DNA of 64,000 nt from Curvibacter microcysteis (GTDB lineage Bacteria > Pseudomonadota > Gammaproteobacteria > Burkholderiales > Burkholderiaceae_C), in assembly GCF_028649455.1 (NCBI RefSeq), contig NZ_JAQSIO010000004.1, positions 372,001 through 436,000 on the forward strand. The letters are read 5' to 3'. A model generated the notes under the pieces. The model was not told the origin of the DNA and did not search any database. It was given only the letters and a program-made list of their open reading frames with translations. Positions 39,560 to 48,385 of this stretch are shown in pieces. The translations under genes and the position numbers were made by a program. Numbering within the stretch: position 1 is the first letter of the stretch; each line of letters begins with the position of its first letter.

Positions 39560-40396
39560 ATGGCAAAAATCGTCGGTGGCATGACCACTTCCCATGTGCC
39601 CGCCATTGGCGGCGCCCTGCACAAAGGCCTGCAAAACGAGCCCTACTGGAAGCCTTTTTTTGATGGCTTCTTGCCGGTGCGCCAGTGGCTGGACGAGGTC
39701 AAGCCGGACATCGCCGTGGTGTTCTACAACGACCATGGTCTGAACTTCTTCCTCGACAAGATGCCGACCTTCGCCATCGGTGCCGCCGCGCAGTACCACA
39801 ACGCTGACGAGGGCTGGGGCATCCCCACGCTGCCCCCATTCAAGGGCGCCACCGACCTGTCCTGGCACCTGATCAACCACCTGGTGGAGCGCGACTTCGA
39901 CCTCACCACCTGCCAGGAGATGCTGGTGGATCATGCGTTCACCCTACCGCTCAAGCTGTTCTGGCCTGAAGGCGACTGCCCGGTGTTGACCGTGCCCATA
40001 TGCATCAACACCGTGCAGTTCCCCCTGCCCAGCGCCAAGCGCTGCCTGGCCCTGGGCCGCGCCGTGGGCGAGGCAATTGCCGCCTGGGACAGCGACAAGA
40101 AGGTGGTGGTGATTGGCACCGGGGGCCTGAGCCACCAGCTCGACGGCGAACGCGCCGGTTTCATCAACAAGCCCTTCGACCTCAAGTTCATGGACAGCCT
40201 GTTCAACGAACCCGAGTGGGCCACCCAGTTCAGCATCAACGAGCTGGTCGAGAAAACCGGCACCCAAGGCGTGGAGCTGCTGATGTGGCTGGCCACCCGG
40301 GGCGCTGTGCCGGGCGCGGTGCGCCGCGTGCACACCAACTACCACATCCCGATCTCCAACACCGCGGCCGGCACCATGGCCTTTGCGGCGGCCTGA
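39560..40396 (+). CDS. Second LigB-type extradiol dioxygenase beta subunit
   Basis: Class III extradiol dioxygenase catalytic subunit, 278 residues. The iron ligands match LigB: His12 in SHVPAIG, His59 in YNDHG and a Glu in QGVELLMW; the catalytic His is in TGGLSHQLDG. Substrate-lining segments differ from LigB in the same window (for example FPLPSAKRC against YPVPSGRRC and the region after DEGWG), so specificity may differ. GGAG precedes ATG 39560. A terminator-like hairpin lies 45 bp past the stop. No dehydrogenase gene accompanies it. Confidence 0.88.
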   Translation: MAKIVGGMTTSHVPAIGGALHKGLQNEPYWKPFFDGFLPVRQWLDEVKPDIAVVFYNDHGLNFFLDKMPTFAIGAAAQYHNADEGWGIPTLPPFKGATDLSWHLINHLVERDFDLTTCQEMLVDHAFTLPLKLFWPEGDCPVLTVPICINTVQFPLPSAKRCLALGRAVGEAIAAWDSDKKVVVIGTGGLSHQLDGERAGFINKPFDLKFMDSLFNEPEWATQFSINELVEKTGTQGVELLMWLATRGAVPGAVRRVHTNYHIPISNTAAGTMAFAAA

Positions 40397-40441
40397 CTCG
40401 GCCCGCGCGGGGGCGCGGCGCTGCCTAGAATCAAGGGCTGC

Positions 40442-40464
40442 AGCCGGGCGACGACCCGGCTTTT
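40442..40464 (+). terminator. Intrinsic terminator after the second dioxygenase pair
   Basis: AGCCGGG at 40442-40448 pairs perfectly with CCCGGCT at 40455-40461 around a 6-nt loop, running into TTTT. A TAGAAT sequence at 40426-40431 just before it could be a -10 element for the next gene, which would put the hairpin at the very 5' end of that transcript. Confidence 0.55.
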
Positions 40465-40492
40465 CTGACACCCAGAGACAGGACCACCGCCC

Positions 40493-41479
40493 ATGACCCG
40501 ATTCACCGCCCCGACCCGCCGCCAGTGGCTGGGCCTCAACGCCGCCTTGCTGGCCCCCGGCGCCGCGCTGGCGCAAAGTGCCAGCTACCCCGACCGCCCG
40601 GTCAAGCTGGTGGTGGGCTACCCGGCTGGCGGCGCGGTGGACATCGTGGGGCGCACCATCGGCCAGGCCTTGAGCGGCCCGCTGGGGCAATCGGTGGTGG
40701 TGGACAACAAGCCTGGCGCGGGCAGCAACATCGCCATCAAGTCGGTGATCGACAGCCCGGCCGATGGCTACACCTTGCTGGTGGCGGCCAATGCGCTGGC
40801 CGCCAACATGTCGCTGTACCAGCCCGCCCCTTTTGACGCCGAGCGTGACCTAGCCCCCATCGGCCTGATTGGGCGCGTGCCGGTGGTGCTGGCCGTCAAC
40901 CCGGCCTCGGGCTTCAACAGCCTGGCCCAACTGATCGCCGCGGCCAAGAACAAGCCGGGCAGCGTCAACTACGCAACGCCAGGCAACGGCTCCACGCCCC
41001 ACTTGGCGGTGGAGCTGTTCGAACGTGCCGCCGGCCTGCAACTCTCGCATGTGCCCTACCGGGGCGGCGGCCCGGCCATCACCGATGTGATCGGTGGCCA
41101 ACTGCCCATGGTGGCGGTGAATGCGCTGGAGGCCTTGCCTCACCAAAAAGCCGGTCGCCTGCGGGTGATCGCGGTGCTCAGCGCGCGGCGCAGCCCCATC
41201 TTCCCCGAGGTGCCCACCATCGCGGAAAGCGGCTTTGCCGGCTTTGAAGCCTCCGTCTGGTACGGCTTGCTGGCCCCAGCGGCCACACCCAAAGCCATCG
41301 TCAGCCGCCTGCACGGCGAGCTGCAAAAAGCCCTGGCCAGCAAAGACGTGCGAGACAAACTGGCGGCCGTGGGCGGCGAGGTCAACCCGGGCAGCAGCGA
41401 GGACTTTGCGCGCCTGATCCGCAGTGAGCAGCAGCGCTACGAGAAAGCCATCCGCAGCGGCAACATCGCGCCCGATTGA
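40493..41479 (+). CDS. Tripartite tricarboxylate transporter (Bug/TctC) substrate-binding protein
   Basis: Bug-type receptor of 328 residues. The signal sequence has a twin-arginine-like RRQWLG before a hydrophobic stretch ending ALAQSA. The mature part begins YPDRPVKLVVGYPAGGAVDIVGRTI and carries VVDNKPGAGSNIA, the standard ligand pocket. It lies 96 bp after the second dioxygenase pair in the same direction, so the ligand may be its aromatic substrate. No TctA/TctB genes accompany it. Confidence 0.88.
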   Translation: MTRFTAPTRRQWLGLNAALLAPGAALAQSASYPDRPVKLVVGYPAGGAVDIVGRTIGQALSGPLGQSVVVDNKPGAGSNIAIKSVIDSPADGYTLLVAANALAANMSLYQPAPFDAERDLAPIGLIGRVPVVLAVNPASGFNSLAQLIAAAKNKPGSVNYATPGNGSTPHLAVELFERAAGLQLSHVPYRGGGPAITDVIGGQLPMVAVNALEALPHQKAGRLRVIAVLSARRSPIFPEVPTIAESGFAGFEASVWYGLLAPAATPKAIVSRLHGELQKALASKDVRDKLAAVGGEVNPGSSEDFARLIRSEQQRYEKAIRSGNIAPD

Positions 41480-41512
41480 GTGCGCCGCCCCAGCGCCTGA
41501 GGGAGCGCCCCC

Positions 41513-42373
41513 TCAGTGGGTGTGGGCCAAGCCGCTGGCGGCGGTGACCAGGCCAATGCCCAGCGCCAGCCAGGCGATCTGCGCGGCCGTCTGGCGCGCC
41601 GTCAGGCGCTTTTGCAGCTGTGGAATCAGGTCGGCCAAAGCCACGTAGATGAAGCTGCTGGACGCCACCGTCAGAAAGTACGGCAGCCAGTCCTGCAAGG
41701 GCTCCAAGAGGTAAAAGCCCACCACGCCGCCAAGGGTGGTCACGGCCCCGGCCAAAGACACCTTCAGCAAGGCCAGGCGGCGGTTGCCGCTGGCCTGGCG
41801 CATCACCACCAGGTCGCCCATGTGGTGGGGCACCTCGTGGGCCAGCACCGCCAGCGCCGCCACCAAGCCCAGTCGGACATCGGCCACAAAGGCCGACGCA
41901 ATCAAGATGCCGTCACCAAAGCAGTGCACGCTGTCGCCGGTGATCAGGGTCCAGCCCCCGGCCTGCACGCCTGCGTGGGCGTGGGCATGCCCGTGGTCGT
42001 GGGCATGGCCAGGGTCTTCGCCGGGGGCGTGAGCATGGGCGTGGCCGTGATCCGCATGCGCATGGTGCTCATGGCCCTGACCATGCTCATGCCCGTGGTG
42101 CCACAGCTCTGCTTTGTCGAGTAAGAAGAAGAACACCACGCCCACCAGCAAGGTGGCAAACAAGGCATGGGCGCCGGCGGAGCCCTCAAAAGCTTCGGGC
42201 AAGAGGTGCATGAAGGCCGTGGCCAGCAGGGCCCCGGCGGCCAGGCTCAGCAGGTGTTGGGCATTGAGCCCTCCACGCCCGGAGTTCACCCCGACACGCA
42301 TGAGCAGCGCAGCCACCCAGACGCTGCCAATGCCAGCCCCCAAGGTGGCGAGAATGATTGCGACCAATGTCAT
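41513..42373 (-). CDS. ZIP family metal transporter with histidine-rich loop
   Basis: Zinc/iron permease of 286 residues with eight predicted transmembrane helices. The third inter-helix loop (about residues 91-134) holds about twenty His in HGH/HAH repeats, the cytoplasmic metal-sensing loop of ZIP proteins. Transport motifs in helices 4 and 5 are HCFGDGILI and HEVPHHMGDL. The start is ATG 42373. I see no clear Zur palindrome in the upstream 300 bp. Convergent with the Bug gene. Confidence 0.9.
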   Translation of the reverse strand: MTLVAIILATLGAGIGSVWVAALLMRVGVNSGRGGLNAQHLLSLAAGALLATAFMHLLPEAFEGSAGAHALFATLLVGVVFFFLLDKAELWHHGHEHGQGHEHHAHADHGHAHAHAPGEDPGHAHDHGHAHAHAGVQAGGWTLITGDSVHCFGDGILIASAFVADVRLGLVAALAVLAHEVPHHMGDLVVMRQASGNRRLALLKVSLAGAVTTLGGVVGFYLLEPLQDWLPYFLTVASSSFIYVALADLIPQLQKRLTARQTAAQIAWLALGIGLVTAASGLAHTH

Positions 42374-42675
42374 AAAACGAGAACCCCAGAGCGCCGCCCC
42401 AGCAGGCCACAGCGCCAAAACAGACCCGCAAACCCCCGGGGCCTGCACCCGCCCACCGCCCCACAGCAGAGGGGGTCACGAGGACGAACCCGAGAGTTTA
42501 CCGGGCTGGCCAGTTCCTTGCGCGCAAGCCGCACAGCCCCCCAAGCGACACCGGAGCCTGTTGCTTGGGCCACCAGGGCTTCCCGGCTGGCGCACGGGTT
42601 GCTAGACTGCCGCACCGAGCGCCGCCATAGGGGCCCGCTTCAGGCTCCCGCGACCGCGTTCAACCTGCCCTGCCC
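42374..42675. other. Non-coding gap between divergent ZIP and diguanylate cyclase genes
   Basis: This 302-bp stretch separates two divergent starts and is as GC-rich as its surroundings. I see no convincing small gene, no long inverted repeat and no recognisable Zur box. A TAGACT at 42603-42608 could be a -10 for the rightward gene but lacks a good -35. It presumably holds the promoters of both genes. Confidence 0.5.
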
Positions 42676-44718
42676 ATGCCTCAGTCCCCCCTGTCGAACC
42701 CGCCCCCATCGAGTTGGCTGTCCCACCCTGCCCTCTGGGTCGGCAGCGTGCTGGGCCAGGTCGGCCTGGCCCTGTCAGGTTGGCAGTTGTTCCTGGCGGG
42801 ACAACCCGCGCTGGCAGCCCTCAACTGGCTGGCGCTGCTGGCCTTGCTGGTGGGCAGCCTCCAGGCCTGGAGCGCCTTGCAACAAAGCCTGCGCGCGGCC
42901 CAGCACATGCAGCAGGAACGCGATCAAGCCCGTGCGGCGCACGAACAGCTGCAGGGGGCCTTGCGCTGCTTTCCCGACGCCCTGGCGCTGTTCGATGCCC
43001 AAGACCGCCTCATCATCGCCAGCGACCGCTACCGGGAGATGAACCCCACGGTGGCCCCGCTGCTGCAGCCGGGCGTGCCGTTTGAAGTCATCATCCGCAC
43101 CGCCGCCGCCGCGGGCGAAATCCTTGAAGCGGTGGGCCAGGAAGAACGCTGGGTGCAGCAACGCCTGGCCGAGCACCGCGCGCCCAAACAAGACTTTTTG
43201 CAGGCCCTGAGCGACAACTGCTGGGTGCGCGTCAACGAATGCCGCACGCCCGAGGGCGGTTTGATCGGCCTGCGCACCAACGTGACCGACTTTGTGCGCC
43301 AGCAGCAGGCGCTGCAGGAGGCGCGCAGCGACGCCCAGCAAGCAAGGCGCCTGCTGGTGCGGGCGCTGGACGCCCTGCCGGTCGCGCTGGAGATCTTTGA
43401 CGAGCAGGACCAGCTGGTCATCTACAACCGGGCCTTGCAACGCATGTTCAGCCACATCGACTACCCCGCCTCGGTGGGACGTCGCTTTGCCGACATGGCG
43501 GCCGAGAGCCTGCGCCACCAGGTGGTCATCGAAGCCATTGGCCAAGAAGAGCCCTGGCTGGCCAAGCGCCTGGAAGAGCGCCAACGCCTGGTCAACCGCA
43601 CCTTTTTGCAGGCCCTGTCCGGCGACCGCTGGGTGCAGGCCTTTGAGACCCGCACGCCCGAAAACTACATCGTGGCGGTGCGCCTGGACGTGAGCGACAT
43701 GGTCAAGCAACGCCAGGCCCTGGAAAGCGCCCAGCGGGAAGGCCAGCGCAACCGTCAGTTGCTGATGGATGCCATCGAAGCCTTGCCCGAAGGCCTGGCC
43801 GTCTACGACGCCGACGACAAGCTGCTGCTGTGCAACACCCAATACCGCCTGATGTACAGCGAACTGGCCAGCCTGCTGCAGCCCGGGCGCAGCTTTGAAG
43901 ACCTGGTGCGCTACGCCCAAACCCAAGGCCATTACGTCGAACGCAGCGATGAGGGGCCGGACTGGGGCGCTCTGCGCCTGGCCTCGCACCGCCGCCCCGG
44001 CGCGGCCCTGGTGGTGCCCATGCACAACGGCCGCTGGTACCGCGTGCATGAGCGCCAGACCGCCGAGCGCATGACGGTGGGCGTGCACGTGGACGTGACC
44101 GAGCTGATCGTGAAGGAACAACAACTGGCCAGCGCCAACCAGCGCCTGGCCACGCTGTCGGTCACCGATGGCCTGACCGGCATCCACAACCGGCGCAGCT
44201 TTGACGAGGCCATGGCCCGTGAGTGGATGCGCTGCCAACGCCACCAACTGCCCCTGGCGCTGCTGCTGGTCGACATCGACCACTTCAAACGCTACAACGA
44301 CCACTACGGCCACCTGGCCGGCGACGACTGCCTGCGCCGTGTGGCCCAGGTGCTGATCGGCGATGTGCGGCGCAGCGGCGAGCTGGTGGCGCGCTACGGC
44401 GGCGAGGAGTTCGTGATCCTGTTGCCCGGCAGCACCGAGGACGGCGCCCGCGAGGTGGCCCAGCGCTGCCTGGAACGCATGCGCACCGAGAACATCCCGC
44501 ACGTGGCCTCGCTGACCAGCTCGCGCCTGACCATGAGCATCGGCGTGGCCTCCTGCCAACCCGACGCGCGCGGCCAGCCCCACGCCTTGATCAATGCCGC
44601 GGATGCGGCCCTCTACCAGGCCAAGCAGAACGGGCGCGCACGCTACGTGCTAGCCTCGGCTTTGAAGCCCCCGACCGACCCGTCCACCACCAGCATCCAC
44701 CGCCCGCCAGAGGCCTGA
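42676..44718 (+). CDS. Diguanylate cyclase with three tandem PAS-like domains
   Basis: Membrane-anchored c-di-GMP synthase of 680 residues. Two transmembrane helices lie at about 18-40 and 45-65. Three similar PAS-like modules start near residues 92, 226 and 362, each beginning with a L-x6-PxALxxFDxxDxL pattern and a ligand-loop ExxGQEExWxxxRLxE, indicating internal duplication. The GGDEF domain (about 495-660) has an intact GGEEF at 575-579 with LLVDIDHFKRYND. The I-site position reads RSGE at 566-569 instead of RxxD, so product inhibition is probably lost. No RBS of note. A terminator follows. Confidence 0.9.
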   Translation: MPQSPLSNPPPSSWLSHPALWVGSVLGQVGLALSGWQLFLAGQPALAALNWLALLALLVGSLQAWSALQQSLRAAQHMQQERDQARAAHEQLQGALRCFPDALALFDAQDRLIIASDRYREMNPTVAPLLQPGVPFEVIIRTAAAAGEILEAVGQEERWVQQRLAEHRAPKQDFLQALSDNCWVRVNECRTPEGGLIGLRTNVTDFVRQQQALQEARSDAQQARRLLVRALDALPVALEIFDEQDQLVIYNRALQRMFSHIDYPASVGRRFADMAAESLRHQVVIEAIGQEEPWLAKRLEERQRLVNRTFLQALSGDRWVQAFETRTPENYIVAVRLDVSDMVKQRQALESAQREGQRNRQLLMDAIEALPEGLAVYDADDKLLLCNTQYRLMYSELASLLQPGRSFEDLVRYAQTQGHYVERSDEGPDWGALRLASHRRPGAALVVPMHNGRWYRVHERQTAERMTVGVHVDVTELIVKEQQLASANQRLATLSVTDGLTGIHNRRSFDEAMAREWMRCQRHQLPLALLLVDIDHFKRYNDHYGHLAGDDCLRRVAQVLIGDVRRSGELVARYGGEEFVILLPGSTEDGAREVAQRCLERMRTENIPHVASLTSSRLTMSIGVASCQPDARGQPHALINAADAALYQAKQNGRARYVLASALKPPTDPSTTSIHRPPEA

Positions 44719-44722
44719 ACGC

Positions 44723-44752
44723 CCCCAGACCCGACCTGGGGAGCGGGTTTTT
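44723..44752 (+). terminator. Intrinsic terminator after the diguanylate cyclase gene
   Basis: CCCCAG at 44723-44728 pairs with CTGGGG at 44736-44741; an alternative ACCCG/CGGGT stem ends directly at the T-run. Five T follow at 44748-44752. Starts 5 nt after the stop codon. Confidence 0.6.
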
Positions 44753-44844
44753 GACGGTCCTCACCCCGCACTGCCGCCAGGCAAGGCACCATGCAGGGCT
44801 GTCACCTGGACCGGCACCCCGCGGGTCCTGATCGAAAGCCTCCC

Positions 44845-45738
44845 ATGCGCATACTCCTGACCGGCTCCACCGGCTTCGTCGGCCGCCACCTTCAGCAAGC
44901 CCTGCAACGCGCGGGGCATGAGGTGGTCCCCGGTGTTTCCCCCGCCCGGGCTGCCCGCACCAACGCCGGTGTCGCCATGGACTTTGCCCGTGACACCTCG
45001 GCCGCCACCTGGCTGCCCCGCTTGAATGGCGTGGATGCGGTGGTCAATGCCGTGGGCGTGTTGCGGGACAGCAAGGCCCGGCCCATTGACGCGGTGCACC
45101 GCGACACCCCCATCGCTTTGTTCGACGCCTGCGCCCAAGCCGGGGTGCGTCGGGTGATCCAGGTCTCGGCGCTGGGCATTGCCAGCAGCCCGACCCGCTA
45201 TGCGAGCACCAAGCGCGCCGCCGACACCCATTTGCTGGCCCTGCACGAACAAGCCGCCCTGAGCGCCCTGGTGCTGCGCCCCAGTGTGGTGTTTGGCAAG
45301 GGGGGCGACAGCAGCGCCTTGTTCATGAACCTGGCGCGCCTGCCCGTGGCCCTGCTGCCGGGTCCGATGCTGACCGCCCGGGTGCAACCGGTGTCGGTGC
45401 ACGACCTGGCCGCCGCCGTGGTGGCCAGCCTGGCCCAAGAAAAGGCCCCCACCGGCGTGCTGGCCTGCGCCGGCCCGGAGGCCCTGAGCCTGGCCGCCCT
45501 GGTGGCCAGCCTGCGCCAGCAAAGCGGCCATGGCCCCGCCTGGGTGCTGCGCCTGCCCAACGCCCTGACCCAGCTGAGCGCCCGGCTGGGTGACCAGTTG
45601 CCCGCCTCCGTGCCCTGGTGCAGCGAGACCCTGGCCATGCTGGGCAGCGACAACGTGGGCGACGCGCGCGCCTTCCAAGCCCTGCTGGGGCGGCCCGCCG
45701 TGCACTACAAGGATTTGGTGGCCAAGGCCTGGCGCTGA
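44845..45738 (+). CDS. NAD(P)-binding SDR/epimerase-like protein (NDUFA9-type)
   Basis: Extended/atypical short-chain dehydrogenase of 297 residues. The Rossmann motif is TGSTGFVGRHL at 6-16. A YASTK segment carries the Tyr-x3-Lys pair of the SDR family, and VLRPSVVFG follows. The pattern matches atypical SDRs related to the complex I subunit NDUFA9 and sugar epimerases. Substrate unknown. The start at ATG 44845 is chosen by homology of the first strand. Its last 34 bp overlap the end of the convergent GGDEF-EAL gene. Confidence 0.8.
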   Translation: MRILLTGSTGFVGRHLQQALQRAGHEVVPGVSPARAARTNAGVAMDFARDTSAATWLPRLNGVDAVVNAVGVLRDSKARPIDAVHRDTPIALFDACAQAGVRRVIQVSALGIASSPTRYASTKRAADTHLLALHEQAALSALVLRPSVVFGKGGDSSALFMNLARLPVALLPGPMLTARVQPVSVHDLAAAVVASLAQEKAPTGVLACAGPEALSLAALVASLRQQSGHGPAWVLRLPNALTQLSARLGDQLPASVPWCSETLAMLGSDNVGDARAFQALLGRPAVHYKDLVAKAWR

Positions 45739-48257
45739 CGCCGCAGTTCGGCCAAAGGCATCGGGCGACCAAACCAATAGCCCTGCCCGTAAAGGCAGTC
45801 CGCCTCCAGCAAACGCTGGGCTTGCTCCGGCGTTTCAATGCCTTCGGCCACCGCCACGGCATCCAGGCTGCGGGTGATGTCGAGCAGCATCTTCAAAATC
45901 GCGGCGCTGCGCGGGTTTTGCTCGGCCGCGACGATGAAGCTGCGGTCGATCTTGACCTCAAAAAACTGGAACTTGTTGAGGTAGGACAGCGAGGAGTAGC
46001 CCGTGCCAAAGTCGTCCAGCGCCATGCGCACGCCCTGGGCGTGGAGGTCAGCCAGGGTCTTGAGTGTGGCGGGGTCGTCTTCGACCAGCAAGCTCTCCGT
46101 GATCTCGATGGCCAGGGCGTGAGGCGGCAGGCCGCTCAGGCGCAGCGCCTCGGCCACCTGCGCACCAAAGTCCGCCTGCACCAGCTGCCGCTGCGACACA
46201 TTCACATGCAGCAAAAAGCCCTCGGGCAAGGGCTGCTCACGCATCCATTGCGCCACTTCTTGCGTGGCCTGGCGCAGCACCCATTGGCCCAGCTCCACGA
46301 TCAGGCCCGACTCCTCGGCCAGGGGAATGAACTGGGCAGGCCCCACCATGCCATGCTTGGGGCTGTTCCAGCGCAGCAAGGCCTCCAGCCCATGCAGGGC
46401 CTGATTCTGCAGCCGGACAATGGGTTGAAAGTGCACTGTGAACTCGCCCTGGGCCAGGGCCGCGCGCATGTCGTTGACCAGTTCGGCGCTGCGCCGGGTG
46501 CTGTCGAGCAAGCAGGCGTCAAAGTCGACCCGCTGACCGCGCTCGCCGGCTTTGGCGACCTGCAAGGCCACGCTGGCGTAGCGCAATAAATCAGGGTCCA
46601 GTTGCAGACCGGGGCCATCGGCCTGCACCACGCCCAGGCTGGCGCCCAGCAACACCTCATCGGTCGCGGTCAAAAAGACTGGCTTGAACACGTCCTGCAA
46701 GCGCTCGATCAAGGCCTCTGTGCCCTCGGCCAAACGGGGCCACAGCACGAGAAATTCGTCACCGGCCACGCGCGCCACCACGGCCTGCGCCGGGCTGGCC
46801 GCGCGCAAGCGGTGACCCACCTGGCGCAGCAGCTCGTCACCGGCGCTCGGGCCCAGGGAGGCATTGACCGCCCGAAACCGGTCCACCCCAAACAGCAAGA
46901 CGGTAAGCGGGCGCTGCGCCAGCCCCTCGCTGGCGGCGATCAGGCCACGGCGGTTGGGCAAGCCCGTGACGGCATCGCGCAAGGCCATGTCGTGCAGCTT
47001 GGCCAGTTGCGCCAGGATGCGGCGCGACATGGCGTTGAAGGCCTCGGTCAACAAGGCGGTTTCGTAGATCCGGCTGTGGTCCACCAGCACGCGGTGGGTG
47101 GGCCGATCCTGCGCCAACTCCGACGCGGCTTGGGCAGCCTGGTGAATGGGGTGGGCAATGCGACGCATCCACCACAGGCCCAGCAGCAAGCCGACGCCGG
47201 CCAAGCCCAGCGCCAGCATCAGGGCCCACTGCGCACTGGCCTGCGAGCTGCCGATCAGCTCCCCCTCCGAGACCAGGGCCACCAGCTGCCAATTGAGGCC
47301 ACGCGCATCCGTCAAGGGCGATACCCGCCCCAAATACTTTTGCCCGGCCACGGTCAGGCTGAAGTCGGGCGGGCTGTCGGTGGGGCGCGGATGCCAGGTG
47401 GCAAAACTGGCTTTCAACAGCAGGTCACTGCTGTTCTGGGCCAGGGCGATCTGCGGCGACCGCGGAGGCGGGTCGGCCAAGCCCTCCTCCTGGGCATGGG
47501 AGTGCGCCAGCAAGTGCCCTTGCTCATCGACCACGTACACCAGCGCCGACGGGTAGCCTTGCAGCAGCGGCAGGGCCCGCAGGCGATGGGACAGGTCGCT
47601 GAGCGACAAGTCCGTGGCCAGCACGCCCAAGAGTTGCCCGTCGCCCCCTTTCACCGGGGTGGTGGCCGAGATGGAGGTCACATCGCCAAAGCTGGACAGG
47701 TAGACCGGCGTCCAGCGTGGCAGGCCCGAGCCCGCAGCGGGCCGGTACCAGGGCCGAACGCGGGGGTCGTAGCCGACGATGACTTTCTCGTTCGCGGGGC
47801 CGGGCTCGTCGCGGGCGACCAGGCGCTGACCGGTGCGCTGGTCCTTGAGGTAACGCCGCACGCCGGCACGCCTGTCCTGCTTGAGGCCAAAGAATTCACC
47901 TTGCGCGCTGCCGAACTGAATCATCTCGACCTGCGGGAAATGAGGCCGGTAGACCGTGCTGAACTGGTGGTCAAACAAGTGCTCCACCGCCCGCATGTCG
48001 CCCGCGTCGTGGACGCCGGGGCGGGCCACCAGGCCGGCCAGGCTGAGCTGCAGGGTGAAGACCGACTCCAGGTGGCCGGTGATTTCAGAGCGGATGTGCT
48101 CGCTGGTGGCCAACAGCAGGTTGTTGCCGCTGCTGTCGATCAGGCGCATGGCGCTGATGCGCTGCGCCGTCAGCAGCAGGCCGATGACCAGCAACAGCAT
48201 CAGCCCAGAGGGCAATGCCAGCGCTAACCACAAAGGCATCCGCAGTCGTCTGAACAT
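45705..48257 (-). CDS. Cache-GGDEF-EAL protein, probable c-di-GMP phosphodiesterase
   Basis: Membrane sensor of 850 residues. Transmembrane segments at about 10-30 and 342-363 flank a large periplasmic dCache domain. HAMP-like and GGDEF domains follow. The GGDEF signature is degenerate (AGDEF at 498-502), suggesting no cyclase activity. The EAL domain (about 590-840) is complete: EALLRW at 625-630, VNVSQRQL, EITES, DDFGTGYSSLSYL, KIDRSF and AVAEGIET. It probably degrades c-di-GMP in response to a periplasmic ligand, opposing the cyclase encoded at 42676. Its 3' end overlaps the convergent SDR gene by 34 bp. Confidence 0.9.
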   Translation of the reverse strand: MFRRLRMPLWLALALPSGLMLLLVIGLLLTAQRISAMRLIDSSGNNLLLATSEHIRSEITGHLESVFTLQLSLAGLVARPGVHDAGDMRAVEHLFDHQFSTVYRPHFPQVEMIQFGSAQGEFFGLKQDRRAGVRRYLKDQRTGQRLVARDEPGPANEKVIVGYDPRVRPWYRPAAGSGLPRWTPVYLSSFGDVTSISATTPVKGGDGQLLGVLATDLSLSDLSHRLRALPLLQGYPSALVYVVDEQGHLLAHSHAQEEGLADPPPRSPQIALAQNSSDLLLKASFATWHPRPTDSPPDFSLTVAGQKYLGRVSPLTDARGLNWQLVALVSEGELIGSSQASAQWALMLALGLAGVGLLLGLWWMRRIAHPIHQAAQAASELAQDRPTHRVLVDHSRIYETALLTEAFNAMSRRILAQLAKLHDMALRDAVTGLPNRRGLIAASEGLAQRPLTVLLFGVDRFRAVNASLGPSAGDELLRQVGHRLRAASPAQAVVARVAGDEFLVLWPRLAEGTEALIERLQDVFKPVFLTATDEVLLGASLGVVQADGPGLQLDPDLLRYASVALQVAKAGERGQRVDFDACLLDSTRRSAELVNDMRAALAQGEFTVHFQPIVRLQNQALHGLEALLRWNSPKHGMVGPAQFIPLAEESGLIVELGQWVLRQATQEVAQWMREQPLPEGFLLHVNVSQRQLVQADFGAQVAEALRLSGLPPHALAIEITESLLVEDDPATLKTLADLHAQGVRMALDDFGTGYSSLSYLNKFQFFEVKIDRSFIVAAEQNPRSAAILKMLLDITRSLDAVAVAEGIETPEQAQRLLEADCLYGQGYWFGRPMPLAELRRQRQALATKSL

Positions 48258-48385
48258 GGCGCTTTCGCAAAGTGGAAGGGGCCGGGGCGGCGCGCGTCCG
48301 CACCGAGCAGTGGGTTTCTAGTGTAAGCAGTTGTGCGTTTTGACACACCCCCCTCCAACCCACCGCCCCCGGGCGGCGCACCGGT

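Noticed and set aside
39159-40396. Calling the second dioxygenase pair a gallate dioxygenase
   Set aside because: Known gallate dioxygenases (GalA, DesB) have alpha- and beta-like parts fused in one chain, whereas here they are separate genes; substrate left open.
42374-42675. Zur-controlled promoter for the ZIP transporter
   Set aside because: No AT-rich palindrome of the Zur type is present in the gap.
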